A stretch of 64,000 nucleotides of DNA from Candidatus Schekmanbacteria bacterium. Lineage in GTDB: Bacteria > CSSED10-310 > JACPHN01. Location: contig JACPHN010000084.1 of NCBI GenBank assembly GCA_016188575.1, forward strand, positions 1-64,000, written 5' to 3'. Below, piece by piece: positions 44,197-51,960 of this stretch (positions within the stretch are counted from its first letter, which is position 1; each line of letters begins with the position of its first letter). Position numbers and translations under genes: made by a program. Below the pieces are notes generated by a model that was not told where the DNA came from, made no database searches, and was given only the letters and a program-made list of their open reading frames with translations.

Positions 44197-44700
44197 GAGC
44201 GAGAAGGGCTGCTACTCTCTGCCGAATTCCACTAGTACTGCCTCTTCAACCGACCGCTTCCTCTTCCGCTACCGCATCACTTCCACCGGCGCGCCACGCT
44301 GAGGCCGCACCTACCGCTTCTGCAAACCGCTACCGCCGGAACCTACGCACCTACTGCTGCATCCACCACATTGCCGCTCTAGCGAGCAACGGCCCTTCCT
44401 GCCCTGTTTACAGCCACCTTCGAGTCACGCCCGGGGAGTCACCGAGATAAGAGGAGCGAGAAGGGCGGCCACTATCCACTTGCTGCCATTACTGCCCCTA
44501 CACCTGCTTGCCACTCGTACTTCCGCTTGCTGCCTGCACGTACCGCATCCACTACTAGCCGCTTTCCGCTTCCGCTGCCGCCGAGCGCCCTCTCGGGAAC
44601 ACTCTACCACTACAACTTCGCGCATCCGCCTGAAACTCAGCCTTCGCTCTCGCTTCCGCCAACACTCCGCGTTACCGAGCAGCCGCTCTTCTTGTCCGAT
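44197..44700. repeat. low-complexity pyrimidine-rich region with direct repeat
   Basis: GAGCGAGAAGGGC occurs at 44197-44209 and again at 44454-44466, each followed by pyrimidine-rich DNA in which CCGCTACCGC-, CTTCCGCT- and CACCTACTGC-like words recur. The composition differs from the rest of the window. The frames are interrupted by stops on both strands, so I do not call a gene. Confidence 0.4.
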
Positions 44701-44987
44701 GGTGCTCCTTTTCTTCTGGGTAACTCTCCGTCGCGTGACGCTACTTCAGATGCACGATCAATGCCAATGTATCGGGCGAAAAGGGATGGCGTCATCTCCG
44801 CATCGGCAAAGGCCGCTGCTGCGTGGGGGCGTTCGATGAATGTGACGAAGCAGTCAGCGGCGCATCCATGCGCGCGGCTTTCGCCCATGGGACGTGAGCC
44901 GGGTCGCATTCGCAGAAATGAGACACGAGTCACGCTCTTGTGACGGAAGAGCCGGGCCATGACGGACCGACTCACCGCCCGGGATCC

Positions 44988-45072
44988 ACCGCCTGTCCGG
45001 GACCAGGCCGTCGCGCAGGTCTTCTCGCTCACCCCGGCGCAAGCCGGGGGCGGGGGTAACCGAGCACTGTGC
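44988..45072. repeat. partial copy of ~140-bp MITE-like repeat
   Basis: The left end (gggatccaccgcctgtccgg) and central hairpin (accccggcgcaagccggggg) match the family; the right end is not recognisable. Confidence 0.4.
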
Positions 45073-45089
45073 ATCGCGCGTCTTGCGGG

Positions 45090-45480
45090 TGAAGTCGCGT
45101 CCGACGGCGCTGGTGACGCCGTGAATCACGGGGATGCCGTTGCCGACGAAGATGTTGCGACCCCGACTGCCAAGTGTGCCCCCGTCGAGATCCCCGGGGC
45201 CACTGTAGCGCATCGGGTGCCCACCGGCGAGCGCCCCACCACCGTGGTTGCGAAATTCGTTGTCCTCCACTAGCCCTAAGCCCCCGCCGTCCACCCAGTA
45301 GTCGATGGCGACGCCATCCGTGTCGTTGATCCGATTAGCTACGACTTCGTTGATGCCGAAGTACGCGGTGACGGCACCGCCGATGCCGCCGGGACAAGCG
45401 AGAATATCGTTATACGCGAGCCGACTGAAGTCCTGGCCCCTCTTGATAGCACCTCCTGATTTCGCCCGCTGATACCGGCA
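45090..45480 (-). pseudogene. decayed parallel beta-helix protein gene
   Basis: The minus-strand frame contains YFGINEVVANRINDTDGVAI, DYWVDGGGLGLVEDNEFRNH and GRNIFVGNGIPVIHGV, which look like rungs of a right-handed beta-helix (pectate-lyase-like repeats). There is no proper start, no signal peptide, and the flanking reading shifts into another frame upstream. It is best seen as a remnant of a surface or secreted protein gene. Confidence 0.4.
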
Positions 45481-45704
45481 GAGCTTACGCTGCCGGCCAG
45501 CTCTATTGAAGTGGCGACGACGTTTCCCAAAGCCCAGGGCTGCTCGGCCGCAACCGCCGCATAGACTGGGATCCACCGCTGGCCCGCCGCTCCGCGCCGG
45601 CTCGCGGGCGGCTTGGCCGGCGTCGCCTCGGCATGCACCTCGCGTCGCGTCATGCTATAAGGCTCTCATTCAACACGTTTTTCTGTTCTGCACGGAGTAT
45701 CCCA

Positions 45705-46031
45705 ATGTCCGAAGCGCTCACCTGCGACAAGATCTTCTCCACGATGCCCGCCCGTTTCAACGCCGGCGCGGCCACGGGGTGGACCGCCAACGTTCAGTTC
45801 GAGATCTCGGGCGACGGTGGCGGGGAATGGACCGTCGCCGTCGACAACGGTTCCTGCGCGGTCCACGTGGGCAAGGTCGGCGCCCCGACGGCCACGGTAA
45901 AGGTTGACGCAGCAACCTACGTCGGCATCGTGAGCGGCACCGTGGACGGCCAGATGGCCTTCCTGACGGGCAAGATCATGGCCGATAACCTGGCCGATCT
46001 GATGCGCTTCCAGATGGCGTTTCGAGGATAA
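45705..46031 (+). CDS. SCP2 sterol-carrier-like protein
   Basis: The 108-residue protein is a single SCP2 domain: FSTMPARFNAGAATGWTANV, FEISGDGGGEWTVAVDNG, then ATVKVDAATYVGIVSGTVDG and KIMADNLADLMRFQMAF. The fold binds hydrophobic molecules such as fatty acyl-CoA or sterol-like lipids. ATG 45705 has GGAG upstream and is used rather than the longer frame from 45633. The next gene starts four bases after its stop, so they form an operon. Confidence 0.85.
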   Translation: MSEALTCDKIFSTMPARFNAGAATGWTANVQFEISGDGGGEWTVAVDNGSCAVHVGKVGAPTATVKVDAATYVGIVSGTVDGQMAFLTGKIMADNLADLMRFQMAFRG

Positions 46032-46035
46032 GGCA

Positions 46036-47085
46036 GTGAGGCGCTTCGGGATCTGGGCCGGGTGTGGCGCCGCCATCCTCGCCGCTGCGCTGCTCGCGTG
46101 CGCGCCCGCCGGCAGCACTGCAAAGAGTCATGCCAACGTGGCCTTGCGCATCCTGTACGTTAGCGGGCTGGTAGGGCACGTCGATCCTTGCGGCTGACAC
46201 GCCGCCAATTATGGCGGTCTCGCCCGGCGGGCGAGCTTTGTAAAAAAAGCCGTTACGGACGACATCCCGACGCTGGTGCTGGAAGGTGGGGACCTGGTGG
46301 CGCACGATTCGCGGTCGGTGTCGGCGGCGCTGTCTGCCGAAGCCATGGCCGGGGCTCTGGCGCGAATTCACGTCGACGCCGCGGTCCCCGGCGAGACCGA
46401 TCTCGGAGCCGGACTGTATCACTTCGCGGATGCCGGGCTACCGTGGGTGGCGGCAAACCTGGTCCCGGACCAGCAGCTCGCGGAGCTGGCAAAGCCTGCC
46501 GGGGTCGCGTTTGTGCAGCCGTACGTGCTGCTCGAAGCGCGCTCGACGGCAGCTATGTACCGGGTTGCGGTAGTCGGCGCCGTTGGCGCTCAGTTCGGTG
46601 GGGCAGCGGCCAAGAACGGTTTCGCGCTCTCCGACCCGGTGGAGGCGATTGCGCGGGTCGTTGCGGAGCTCGATGGTAAGCGCCGAGCCGGAGAGCGGGT
46701 CGATTTGGTGATCGCGATTTCTCATGCCGGTCTGCAGGAGTCCGAACGGCTCGCCAGGTCCGTCGCCGGCATCGACCTGGTTCTCGCGGCCCACGGCAAC
46801 ACCCGCCTTCCGGCGCCCCAGGCCGCAGGCGACACCTACGTGGCGCAGTACGAGGATCGCGGGCGGTTTGTGCTCGAGCTCCGGGTGACGCCGAAAGCGG
46901 ACGGGGAGGCGCCGGCGAGCCGACCGCGAGTGACGCAAGTCGTTCACAATCTCGATGAGTCGCGCGGCGAAGACCCTGAAGTTGCGGCGCTCGTCGCGGC
47001 GTACAAGCAACGACTCGCCGATCCCGCGGCAAAGCCGCAGGCTGGGACTGCAACTGAAGGTTGCGAGGGATGCGGCCAGAACTAG
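46036..47085 (+). CDS. candidate selenoprotein: metallophosphatase/5'-nucleotidase-like lipoprotein with in-frame UGA
   Basis: Read from GTG 46036 (GAGG just upstream), the frame gives 349 residues if the TGA at 46195-46197 is read as selenocysteine (residue 54). Residues 1-22 are a lipoprotein signal with lipobox LLAC. The UGA falls in DPCG-U-HAANYGGLARRA; in the 5'-nucleotidase/metallophosphatase relatives I recall this is PCGC followed by GGLARRA, so UGA replaces a conserved Cys. Codon use and family sequence continue without a break: VLEGGDLVAH, VDLVIAISHAGL, IDLVLAAHGNTR. The usual metal-binding D-x-H at the start reads SGLVGH, so phosphatase activity is doubtful. The C-terminus ends CEGCGQN. 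A SECIS-like hairpin follows the UGA. A nonsense mutation is the main alternative. Confidence 0.7.
46201..46235 (+). promoter_or_regulatory. SECIS-like hairpins after the UGA
   Basis: CTCGCCC (46219-46225), loop GGC, GGGCGAG (46229-46235) is a perfect 7-bp stem whose three-base loop begins with G, 28 bases after the UGA. This fits the published bacterial SECIS rules (small loop with early G, loop 16-37 bases from UGA). A second stem, GCCGCC/GGCGGT (46201-46218), abuts it. Confidence 0.55.
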
Positions 47086-47165
47086 AGCCTTTTTCTGTGA
47101 ACCATGAGCACGGCGGGCGGATAGCCCAATCCAGGCGGCGCCCCGGCTCCGGGAGCCTGTAGCGA

Positions 47166-47993
47166 ATGGGTGGTTTCTGGGACGAGGATAACCGCGAGGC
47201 ACCATCGCTCGTCGCGCTGTACGCGCGTGGCGCCTGGTGTGCCGGCCGCGCTCTTCTGCTCAATGTCCGCGCGGTGCTCTCCGCCGCGACCCCGCGATTG
47301 TGGGCCGCATACGCGCTGTTGAACGTGGCGTTTCCCGCGAGCAGCGCCTACCGCATCTGCCATTGGTCCCGCGAGGCCGACGTCGGTGCGGGCCCTGGTG
47401 AGCTCACTTATGGCGAGACGCTGTTTGGCTCGGCCATCCGCATCTTGCGACACGTGCAGATCCGCCCCGGAGAGCGTGTCCTTGAGCTCGGCGCCGGGCG
47501 AGGCATCGTCGCGCTCGTCGCCGCCATCGTCTTTCGCGCCGATGTCCACGCCTTCGATGTGCTGTGGCCTTTCGTAAGGCGCGGCAGGCTCGTAGCGCGC
47601 ATTCTCTGCCTGAGCAATCTCCACTGGCACCGGCAGGATCTGGCGACCGTGAGCCTCGAGAACGCCGATGTCGTGTACCTGGCCGGAACCTGCCTGCAGG
47701 AGGCGCGACGCGAGTTGGTCGCGGACCATGTCCAGGCGCTGAAGCCGGGCGCCCGGATCGCCTCGGTAAGCGAACCGATCGCGTCTGTGGACCTCGAGGA
47801 GCTCGGGGAGCTCGAGCTTGACTTCAGTTGGGGTAAATCACGCGTCTATTTTCAGCAGCGGCGGGCGCGAACGCCGGAGGAGTCCGGTCACCGAGACGAT
47901 GAGACCCGCCCCAGACGCTCGACCGAAAGCGCGAATTCGGTGTCGTTTCGCAGCATCCTGAACGAGGCGTCCTCACGAAATCGCACGGCGTAG
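47166..47993 (+). CDS. SAM-dependent methyltransferase-like protein
   Basis: The 275-residue protein has motif I of class I methyltransferases (GERVLELGAGRGIVALVAAI) and the following acidic strand (ADVHAFDV). Motif IV is weak (NADVVYLAGTCLQ), and a later strand reads GARIASVSEPI. The N-terminal 70 residues contain a hydrophobic stretch (LLLNVRAVLSAATPRLW-AAY) that may contact membrane. Its last 106 bases overlap the end of the kinase gene on the other strand, so the Ser/Arg-rich tail may be dispensable. The substrate is unknown. Confidence 0.7.
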   Translation: MGGFWDEDNREAPSLVALYARGAWCAGRALLLNVRAVLSAATPRLWAAYALLNVAFPASSAYRICHWSREADVGAGPGELTYGETLFGSAIRILRHVQIRPGERVLELGAGRGIVALVAAIVFRADVHAFDVLWPFVRRGRLVARILCLSNLHWHRQDLATVSLENADVVYLAGTCLQEARRELVADHVQALKPGARIASVSEPIASVDLEELGELELDFSWGKSRVYFQQRRARTPEESGHRDDETRPRRSTESANSVSFRSILNEASSRNRTA

Positions 47994-49984
47994 GTACGAT
48001 CCAGCCGCACGGCGCGCAGGAGAGCCTCCCTGGCGAGCGTCAGGTCGCCGTGGACCGCTTCCATCCGCGCCAGCTCCCACTGCGTTACCGCATTGGCCGC
48101 GAGCCGGCGCGCCGCGCGCTGCAGCCAGATGCGCGCGTCGGCAACCTGGTCCAGACCGTACAGGCAGCGGGCCAACAAGTGCTGCGCCTCACCATCATCG
48201 GGCCAGCGCGCCAGCAACCCGCGGAGACTCTCAGCGGCATCGGCCAACGATTTCTTGCGGTACAGGACCTGCGCCAGGGTCCACTGTGCGGCCTTGTCGT
48301 CGGGTTCGCCCACGACCGCTTTGCGCAGTGCGTCTTCCGCTTCTGCTAGCTTTCCTTGCTCGAGCTGCGCCATACCCAGCAGGCGCCAGGCGTACGTCTT
48401 CGCCGGAGCGACGGCGAGCAGTTTCTTCAGATTGGCCACCGTTGCCGCGAGGTCGCGGCGCCGAAAACATTCGGTCGCCTGGTTGAGCAGCTCGGTCGCG
48501 ACCTGGTCTTGCGGTTCGCTCGCTGCCGCTCCAACGGCCGACGCCGGAGTGCCAGTGCCGGTCCCCGGGCGTTGTGCCGGCGCGCCCGGGGGCGCCGCGG
48601 ATGCGCTTGCGCCGCTGCCGGCGCGGACAGCTCCCGACCCCACTTCCAGTGGGGCCGTGCCGTAGCTTCGCATGGCGGCGAGCACCTGGGTGCGGGCCAC
48701 CTGGTTCGCGGCGCTCGCCCCGCGTTCGAGCTGCACGGTAGGTTGGACCGGCGGAACAGTCGCCGAGAACGCGGCCGCCGGGCTCCCGAGACCGCGGCCC
48801 GGGGCCGCCGCGCCAATCGCGCCGAGCGGCGCCGGCGGAAAGACCGGGGTCTCCGGTGCTGCCCGCCGCTCTCGCGCCGCCTTCCGGTGATCTCTCCAGC
48901 CCGACAGCTCGGCGACGATCTCGCGGAATGTCCCTGGGCGCTGGGCAGGTCGCTTGTCCATGCAGACCAGGGCGAGGTTCTCGAGATCCGCATCGACCCC
49001 GGTCGCAATAGCGCTCGGGCGGGTAGGAGCGAACCGCAACTGGTTTCCGATCACTTCGGAGGCCGTCTTGCCCGCGTGTGCCGGCCTTCCGGCGAGCATC
49101 TCATACAGTACGACGCCGAACGCATAGATGTCGGAGCTCTCATTGGCGATACCGTCCAGCACGGTTTCCGGCGCAAGATAGCCCGGCGTGCCGATCACGA
49201 CGCCCTCCCGAGTTACATTGAAGACGTCGCCGCTCCCGCCGCCGGCCGAGCCGTCCGGGAGCAAGCACTTGCAGATGCCAAAATCGATTACCTTGATTTG
49301 CCCGTCCGTAGATACCAGGACGTTGCGCGGCTTGAGGTCGCGATGAATAATCCCGAGCGCGTGCGCCGCCTCGACACCGGAGGCGATCTGCAAGGCCAAC
49401 GAGGCAGCGAACGCCGCGGCCAGCGGGCCGTCCCGGACAATGAGTTGCTGCAGACTCGGCGCCAGCACGTACTCCATCGTGAGAAAGACGATCGGAGGCA
49501 CGGCGCCCAGGTCGTGAATGCGGATTACGTTGGGATGTGTCAGCCTTCTGGTCAATCTGACCTCGCGCCGAAAGCGACTGATCACCCCCTCGGCGCCGCA
49601 GCGCACAGGGTCAAGATATTTCAGCGCGATCCACTCGACGAGCTCGCGGTCCCACGCGCGCACGACTCTGCCCATGGCGCCCTTCCCCACTTCCGCGACC
49701 AGGACGTAGCGATCGCCGAGCGGAATGCCTTCGTCGGCGGCGGGCGGCGGCGGGAGGAGGGGAGTGGGCTGATCGCTTTCCTCAGCGACCTCGCGTAACA
49801 GCGGATCGGGAGGCAGAGGAAAATCGAGGAACGCCCCCGAGACGTCGAACTGGCCCACCTGCGGCCGCGGAGGTGGCGATGCCGCCGCTGCTGGCGCGCC
49901 GGCATCCTCCAGAGCGGTACCGCAACGGGAACAGTGGCGGGCATGTGGGCTCGCGGGCCACTTGCATGACGGACAACGTTTCAT
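47888..49984 (-). CDS. zinc-ribbon / Ser/Thr kinase / TPR protein
   Basis: The 698-residue protein begins with a zinc ribbon (MKRCPSCKWPASPHARHCSRCG). The kinase domain spans about 90-350: EVGKGAMGRVVRAWDR, ALKYLDP, HRDLKPRNVLV, DFG and APE. A Pro/Ala-rich linker leads to TPR repeats (CFRRRDLAATVANLKKLLAV; EQGKLAEAEDALRKAVVGEP) to the C-terminus. No transmembrane helix is seen, unlike the PEGA kinase at 8769. ATG 49984 begins the ribbon. TPRs probably recruit substrates. It converges on the methyltransferase gene with overlap. Confidence 0.9.
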   Translation of the reverse strand: MKRCPSCKWPASPHARHCSRCGTALEDAGAPAAAASPPPRPQVGQFDVSGAFLDFPLPPDPLLREVAEESDQPTPLLPPPPAADEGIPLGDRYVLVAEVGKGAMGRVVRAWDRELVEWIALKYLDPVRCGAEGVISRFRREVRLTRRLTHPNVIRIHDLGAVPPIVFLTMEYVLAPSLQQLIVRDGPLAAAFAASLALQIASGVEAAHALGIIHRDLKPRNVLVSTDGQIKVIDFGICKCLLPDGSAGGGSGDVFNVTREGVVIGTPGYLAPETVLDGIANESSDIYAFGVVLYEMLAGRPAHAGKTASEVIGNQLRFAPTRPSAIATGVDADLENLALVCMDKRPAQRPGTFREIVAELSGWRDHRKAARERRAAPETPVFPPAPLGAIGAAAPGRGLGSPAAAFSATVPPVQPTVQLERGASAANQVARTQVLAAMRSYGTAPLEVGSGAVRAGSGASASAAPPGAPAQRPGTGTGTPASAVGAAASEPQDQVATELLNQATECFRRRDLAATVANLKKLLAVAPAKTYAWRLLGMAQLEQGKLAEAEDALRKAVVGEPDDKAAQWTLAQVLYRKKSLADAAESLRGLLARWPDDGEAQHLLARCLYGLDQVADARIWLQRAARRLAANAVTQWELARMEAVHGDLTLAREALLRAVRLDRTYAVRFREDASFRMLRNDTEFALSVERLGRVSSSR

Positions 49985-50034
49985 CGGACCCAGTTTAGCC
50001 GCGCCTCCCCGGGCACGCAAATGCGGCGCCGGGC

Positions 50035-50056
50035 CCTGAATACACCGGCGGTTCGA
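50035..50056. repeat. solitary end of the MITE-like repeat
   Basis: CCTGAATACACCGGCGGTTC at 50035-50054 matches the left end of copy 1 (18 of 22 bases over 50035-50056), in the gap between two genes. The rest of the element is absent. Confidence 0.4.
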
Positions 50057-50075
50057 CAGGCCGCGCGGCGGGGCT

Positions 50076-51254
50076 CTATGGCCTCGAAACCGCCCCCCGG
50101 TGCTCGCGGGGCACCTCGACGGCGCCGCCGTAGCGCACCGCGAAACGCGCGATGAGGTCCGCGACGCGGCCGTAGGATGCCACGCCCGCAGAATCCCTGT
50201 TCATTTTGAGATATCCGTCGTTTACGGCGCGCGCGGCCGTCTGCGCCGCGCCGGCGTAGCGCCGCCAGTGCGCAATGGTGGCATCGACATCGCGCTGCAC
50301 TCCCGGAAGTCGGCCCGCTACGAGGCGACGCACGAGGTCGCTGTCCCGCGCGGGGAGCGCCGCAAGAACGCTGCGCTGCATCGCGAGGAAGGCCGCATAC
50401 CGCGCGTAGCGATTACCGCTGGCAAGGCAAGCAACGTGGCCCACCATGCTCGCCTCGTCCTCGCGCGCAAAGCCCAACTGGTGAGCTTTTTCGTGCCCGA
50501 TCGTCGGGGGCAGACTGACGGCCGGCAGGCGAAAATTGACATTGGCTTCCGCCGTCCAGGGGAAGAAGAATCCTCCGAGGCCGAGGTAGCTCAGCAGCTC
50601 AGAAGCGCCGAGCAGCTTGGCGCGGTGCACCGCGGCTCCGTGTGCGCGCGGCAGGCCAAACAGCGGCGCGACCTTCAGCAGGCCCCTGCCGATCGCTCCG
50701 TCCAGCGCCGTCAGCGGATAGGGCGACGCCGTGGGAGCGCCGAGATCGAGACTCCCGGAAAAGTCTTCGTACGCCTCGTTGGTCGCGGCAACGAGGGTTT
50801 CCGCGGTAGCGGCCAGTGCCGCCTCCCCCGTGCCCGTCAGCGGCGGCCAACCCAGGCGCTCCCCGAGACCCGCGCGCTGGTAGTTCAACCCCCAAAGCGT
50901 CAAGAACGACGCCGCCAGCAGCGAGGCGGCCGCAACTGTCGTCGCCCCGCACCGGCGCGCGACGGCGGGCAGGTCCCACCGGCGCGCCGCGCCGCCAAGC
51001 GCAAGACGGACGACCGCACATATCGCCACGGCCACGAACAAGGCTCCCGCCGCCAGCACAACCTCGGCCAAGCTGATCGCGACACGGTCGGAGATCCCGG
51101 CCAGGGCTCCGCTGAGGGTGGGGCTGATGCGCTGCGCATACAGGCTTTCGAGCAACTCCGCAGATTGGGCCAGAAGCGCGCACACCGCACAGCCGACGGC
51201 CCCCGCCGCCGCGACGTGGCGGCGCAAGCTGCGTCGTTTCGCGGCAGCGCGCAT
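50076..51254 (-). CDS. DUF3810 membrane protein with HExxH
   Basis: The 392-residue protein has three to four N-terminal membrane helices (AAAGAVGCAVCALLAQ; ISLAEVVLAAGALFVAVAIC; TTVAAASLLAASFLTLWGLN) and then a soluble part with PTIGHEKAHQLGFAREDEAS. HEKAH with the downstream Glu fits a zincin metallopeptidase, as in the DUF3810 family. ATG 51254 shares one base with the stop of the disrupted acetyltransferase gene (TGATG), so the two were an operon before the insertion. Its substrate is unknown. Confidence 0.85.
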   Translation of the reverse strand: MRAAAKRRSLRRHVAAAGAVGCAVCALLAQSAELLESLYAQRISPTLSGALAGISDRVAISLAEVVLAAGALFVAVAICAVVRLALGGAARRWDLPAVARRCGATTVAAASLLAASFLTLWGLNYQRAGLGERLGWPPLTGTGEAALAATAETLVAATNEAYEDFSGSLDLGAPTASPYPLTALDGAIGRGLLKVAPLFGLPRAHGAAVHRAKLLGASELLSYLGLGGFFFPWTAEANVNFRLPAVSLPPTIGHEKAHQLGFAREDEASMVGHVACLASGNRYARYAAFLAMQRSVLAALPARDSDLVRRLVAGRLPGVQRDVDATIAHWRRYAGAAQTAARAVNDGYLKMNRDSAGVASYGRVADLIARFAVRYGGAVEVPREHRGAVSRP

Positions 51255-51635
51255 CACCCGCGTCTCAGGTCTTTGGTGAGCAACCACAGGTCCCGGAGGG
51301 GAAGGCCCTCGGAGCCAACCACCGGCGTGTCCGGCTTGCGCGCGCGCACGCGGTCCATGCCGTCGAGGATGACCTGGACGAGGCGGTAACCGTGGCGGAG
51401 ATAGAACGTGAGTGCCCGGACGTTGTCGTTGGTCGTGACCAGCTCGATGCATCCAATGCCGCGCGACGCGAGCTCCGCCTCCGCATGCTCAAGCAATCGC
51501 CCGCCCACACCGAGACCGGGGGGAAAAGCCTCCAGAGAGCCAATCTCCGCTCGCGTGCCGGGCGCGCACCAGGTCACCAACCCGAGCACGCCGCCGCCGC
51601 CGCCGGTGGCGACTCTCCCCTCGACGTCTCCAGGA
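51254..51635 (-). pseudogene. acetyltransferase (GNAT), 3' part, cut by IS607-type element
   Basis: The fragment encodes the C-terminal two-thirds of a GNAT acyltransferase: FPGDVEGRVATG, VLGLVTW, EIGSLEAFPPGLGVGGRLLE (acetyl-CoA loop), IELVTTNDNVRALTFYLRHG and a KPDTPVVGSEGLPLRD tail. It could be expressed alone from GTG 51589 (111 residues), but it lacks the first helix and strands. Its missing start lies at 53879-53760. It shares one base with the DUF3810 gene. Confidence 0.75.
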
Positions 51636-51960
51636 AAATACTGTTTCCTGAAACGAGATCAAACATGGTGATCACGCTTCGCACCGGCGTTTTCCCCGAT
51701 TCGTGGTGCGAGCGGACAGGGGACTGCCCTCCCACGGATCACCTCGCGGCCGTCCAGAGACGGGATTGCACCGGTTGTTTCGCTCTCCGATTGGCGGGGT
51801 GGTACACACGAGACGGACGTCTCTCCCACGTGAGATCGTTCCGCCCGTACGGAACGTCCCTCCGCATCTGGAGTCCTGCCCGAAACAGTAGCCTCGCGGC
51901 TTTCCAAACGGGCGTTGAACCTCCTCTGCAAGATGGACTTTACCCGATCCTTCGGCGTAA
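51636..51960 (-). ncRNA. predicted omega RNA (reRNA) region at the tnpB 3' end
   Basis: In TnpB elements the guide RNA overlaps the 3' end of tnpB and stops at the element end. Here the last ~110 codons after the zinc finger are not typical protein and hold stable stems: CGTTCCG/CGGAACG (51837-51856) and GAGAC/GTCTC (51810-51823). The guide would be read from the GNAT flank just beyond 51636. This is prediction from family knowledge. Confidence 0.4.

Larger units (their letters stand above)
44065..45704. other. 1.6-kb gene-poor region
   Basis: No intact gene is supported. From left to right it holds a strong hairpin at 44157-44185, a pyrimidine-rich low-complexity stretch (44197-44700), a partial MITE-like repeat (44988-45072), and a decayed minus-strand beta-helix gene (about 45100-45480). 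Short frames here have unusual composition and no family sequence. Confidence 0.6.

Noticed and set aside
44527-44943. Plus-strand frame of 138 codons with MYRAKRDG, recalling the end of a GGDEF domain
   Set aside because: Only one short motif agrees; the rest is Ser/Pro-rich low-complexity sequence with no GGDEF core.
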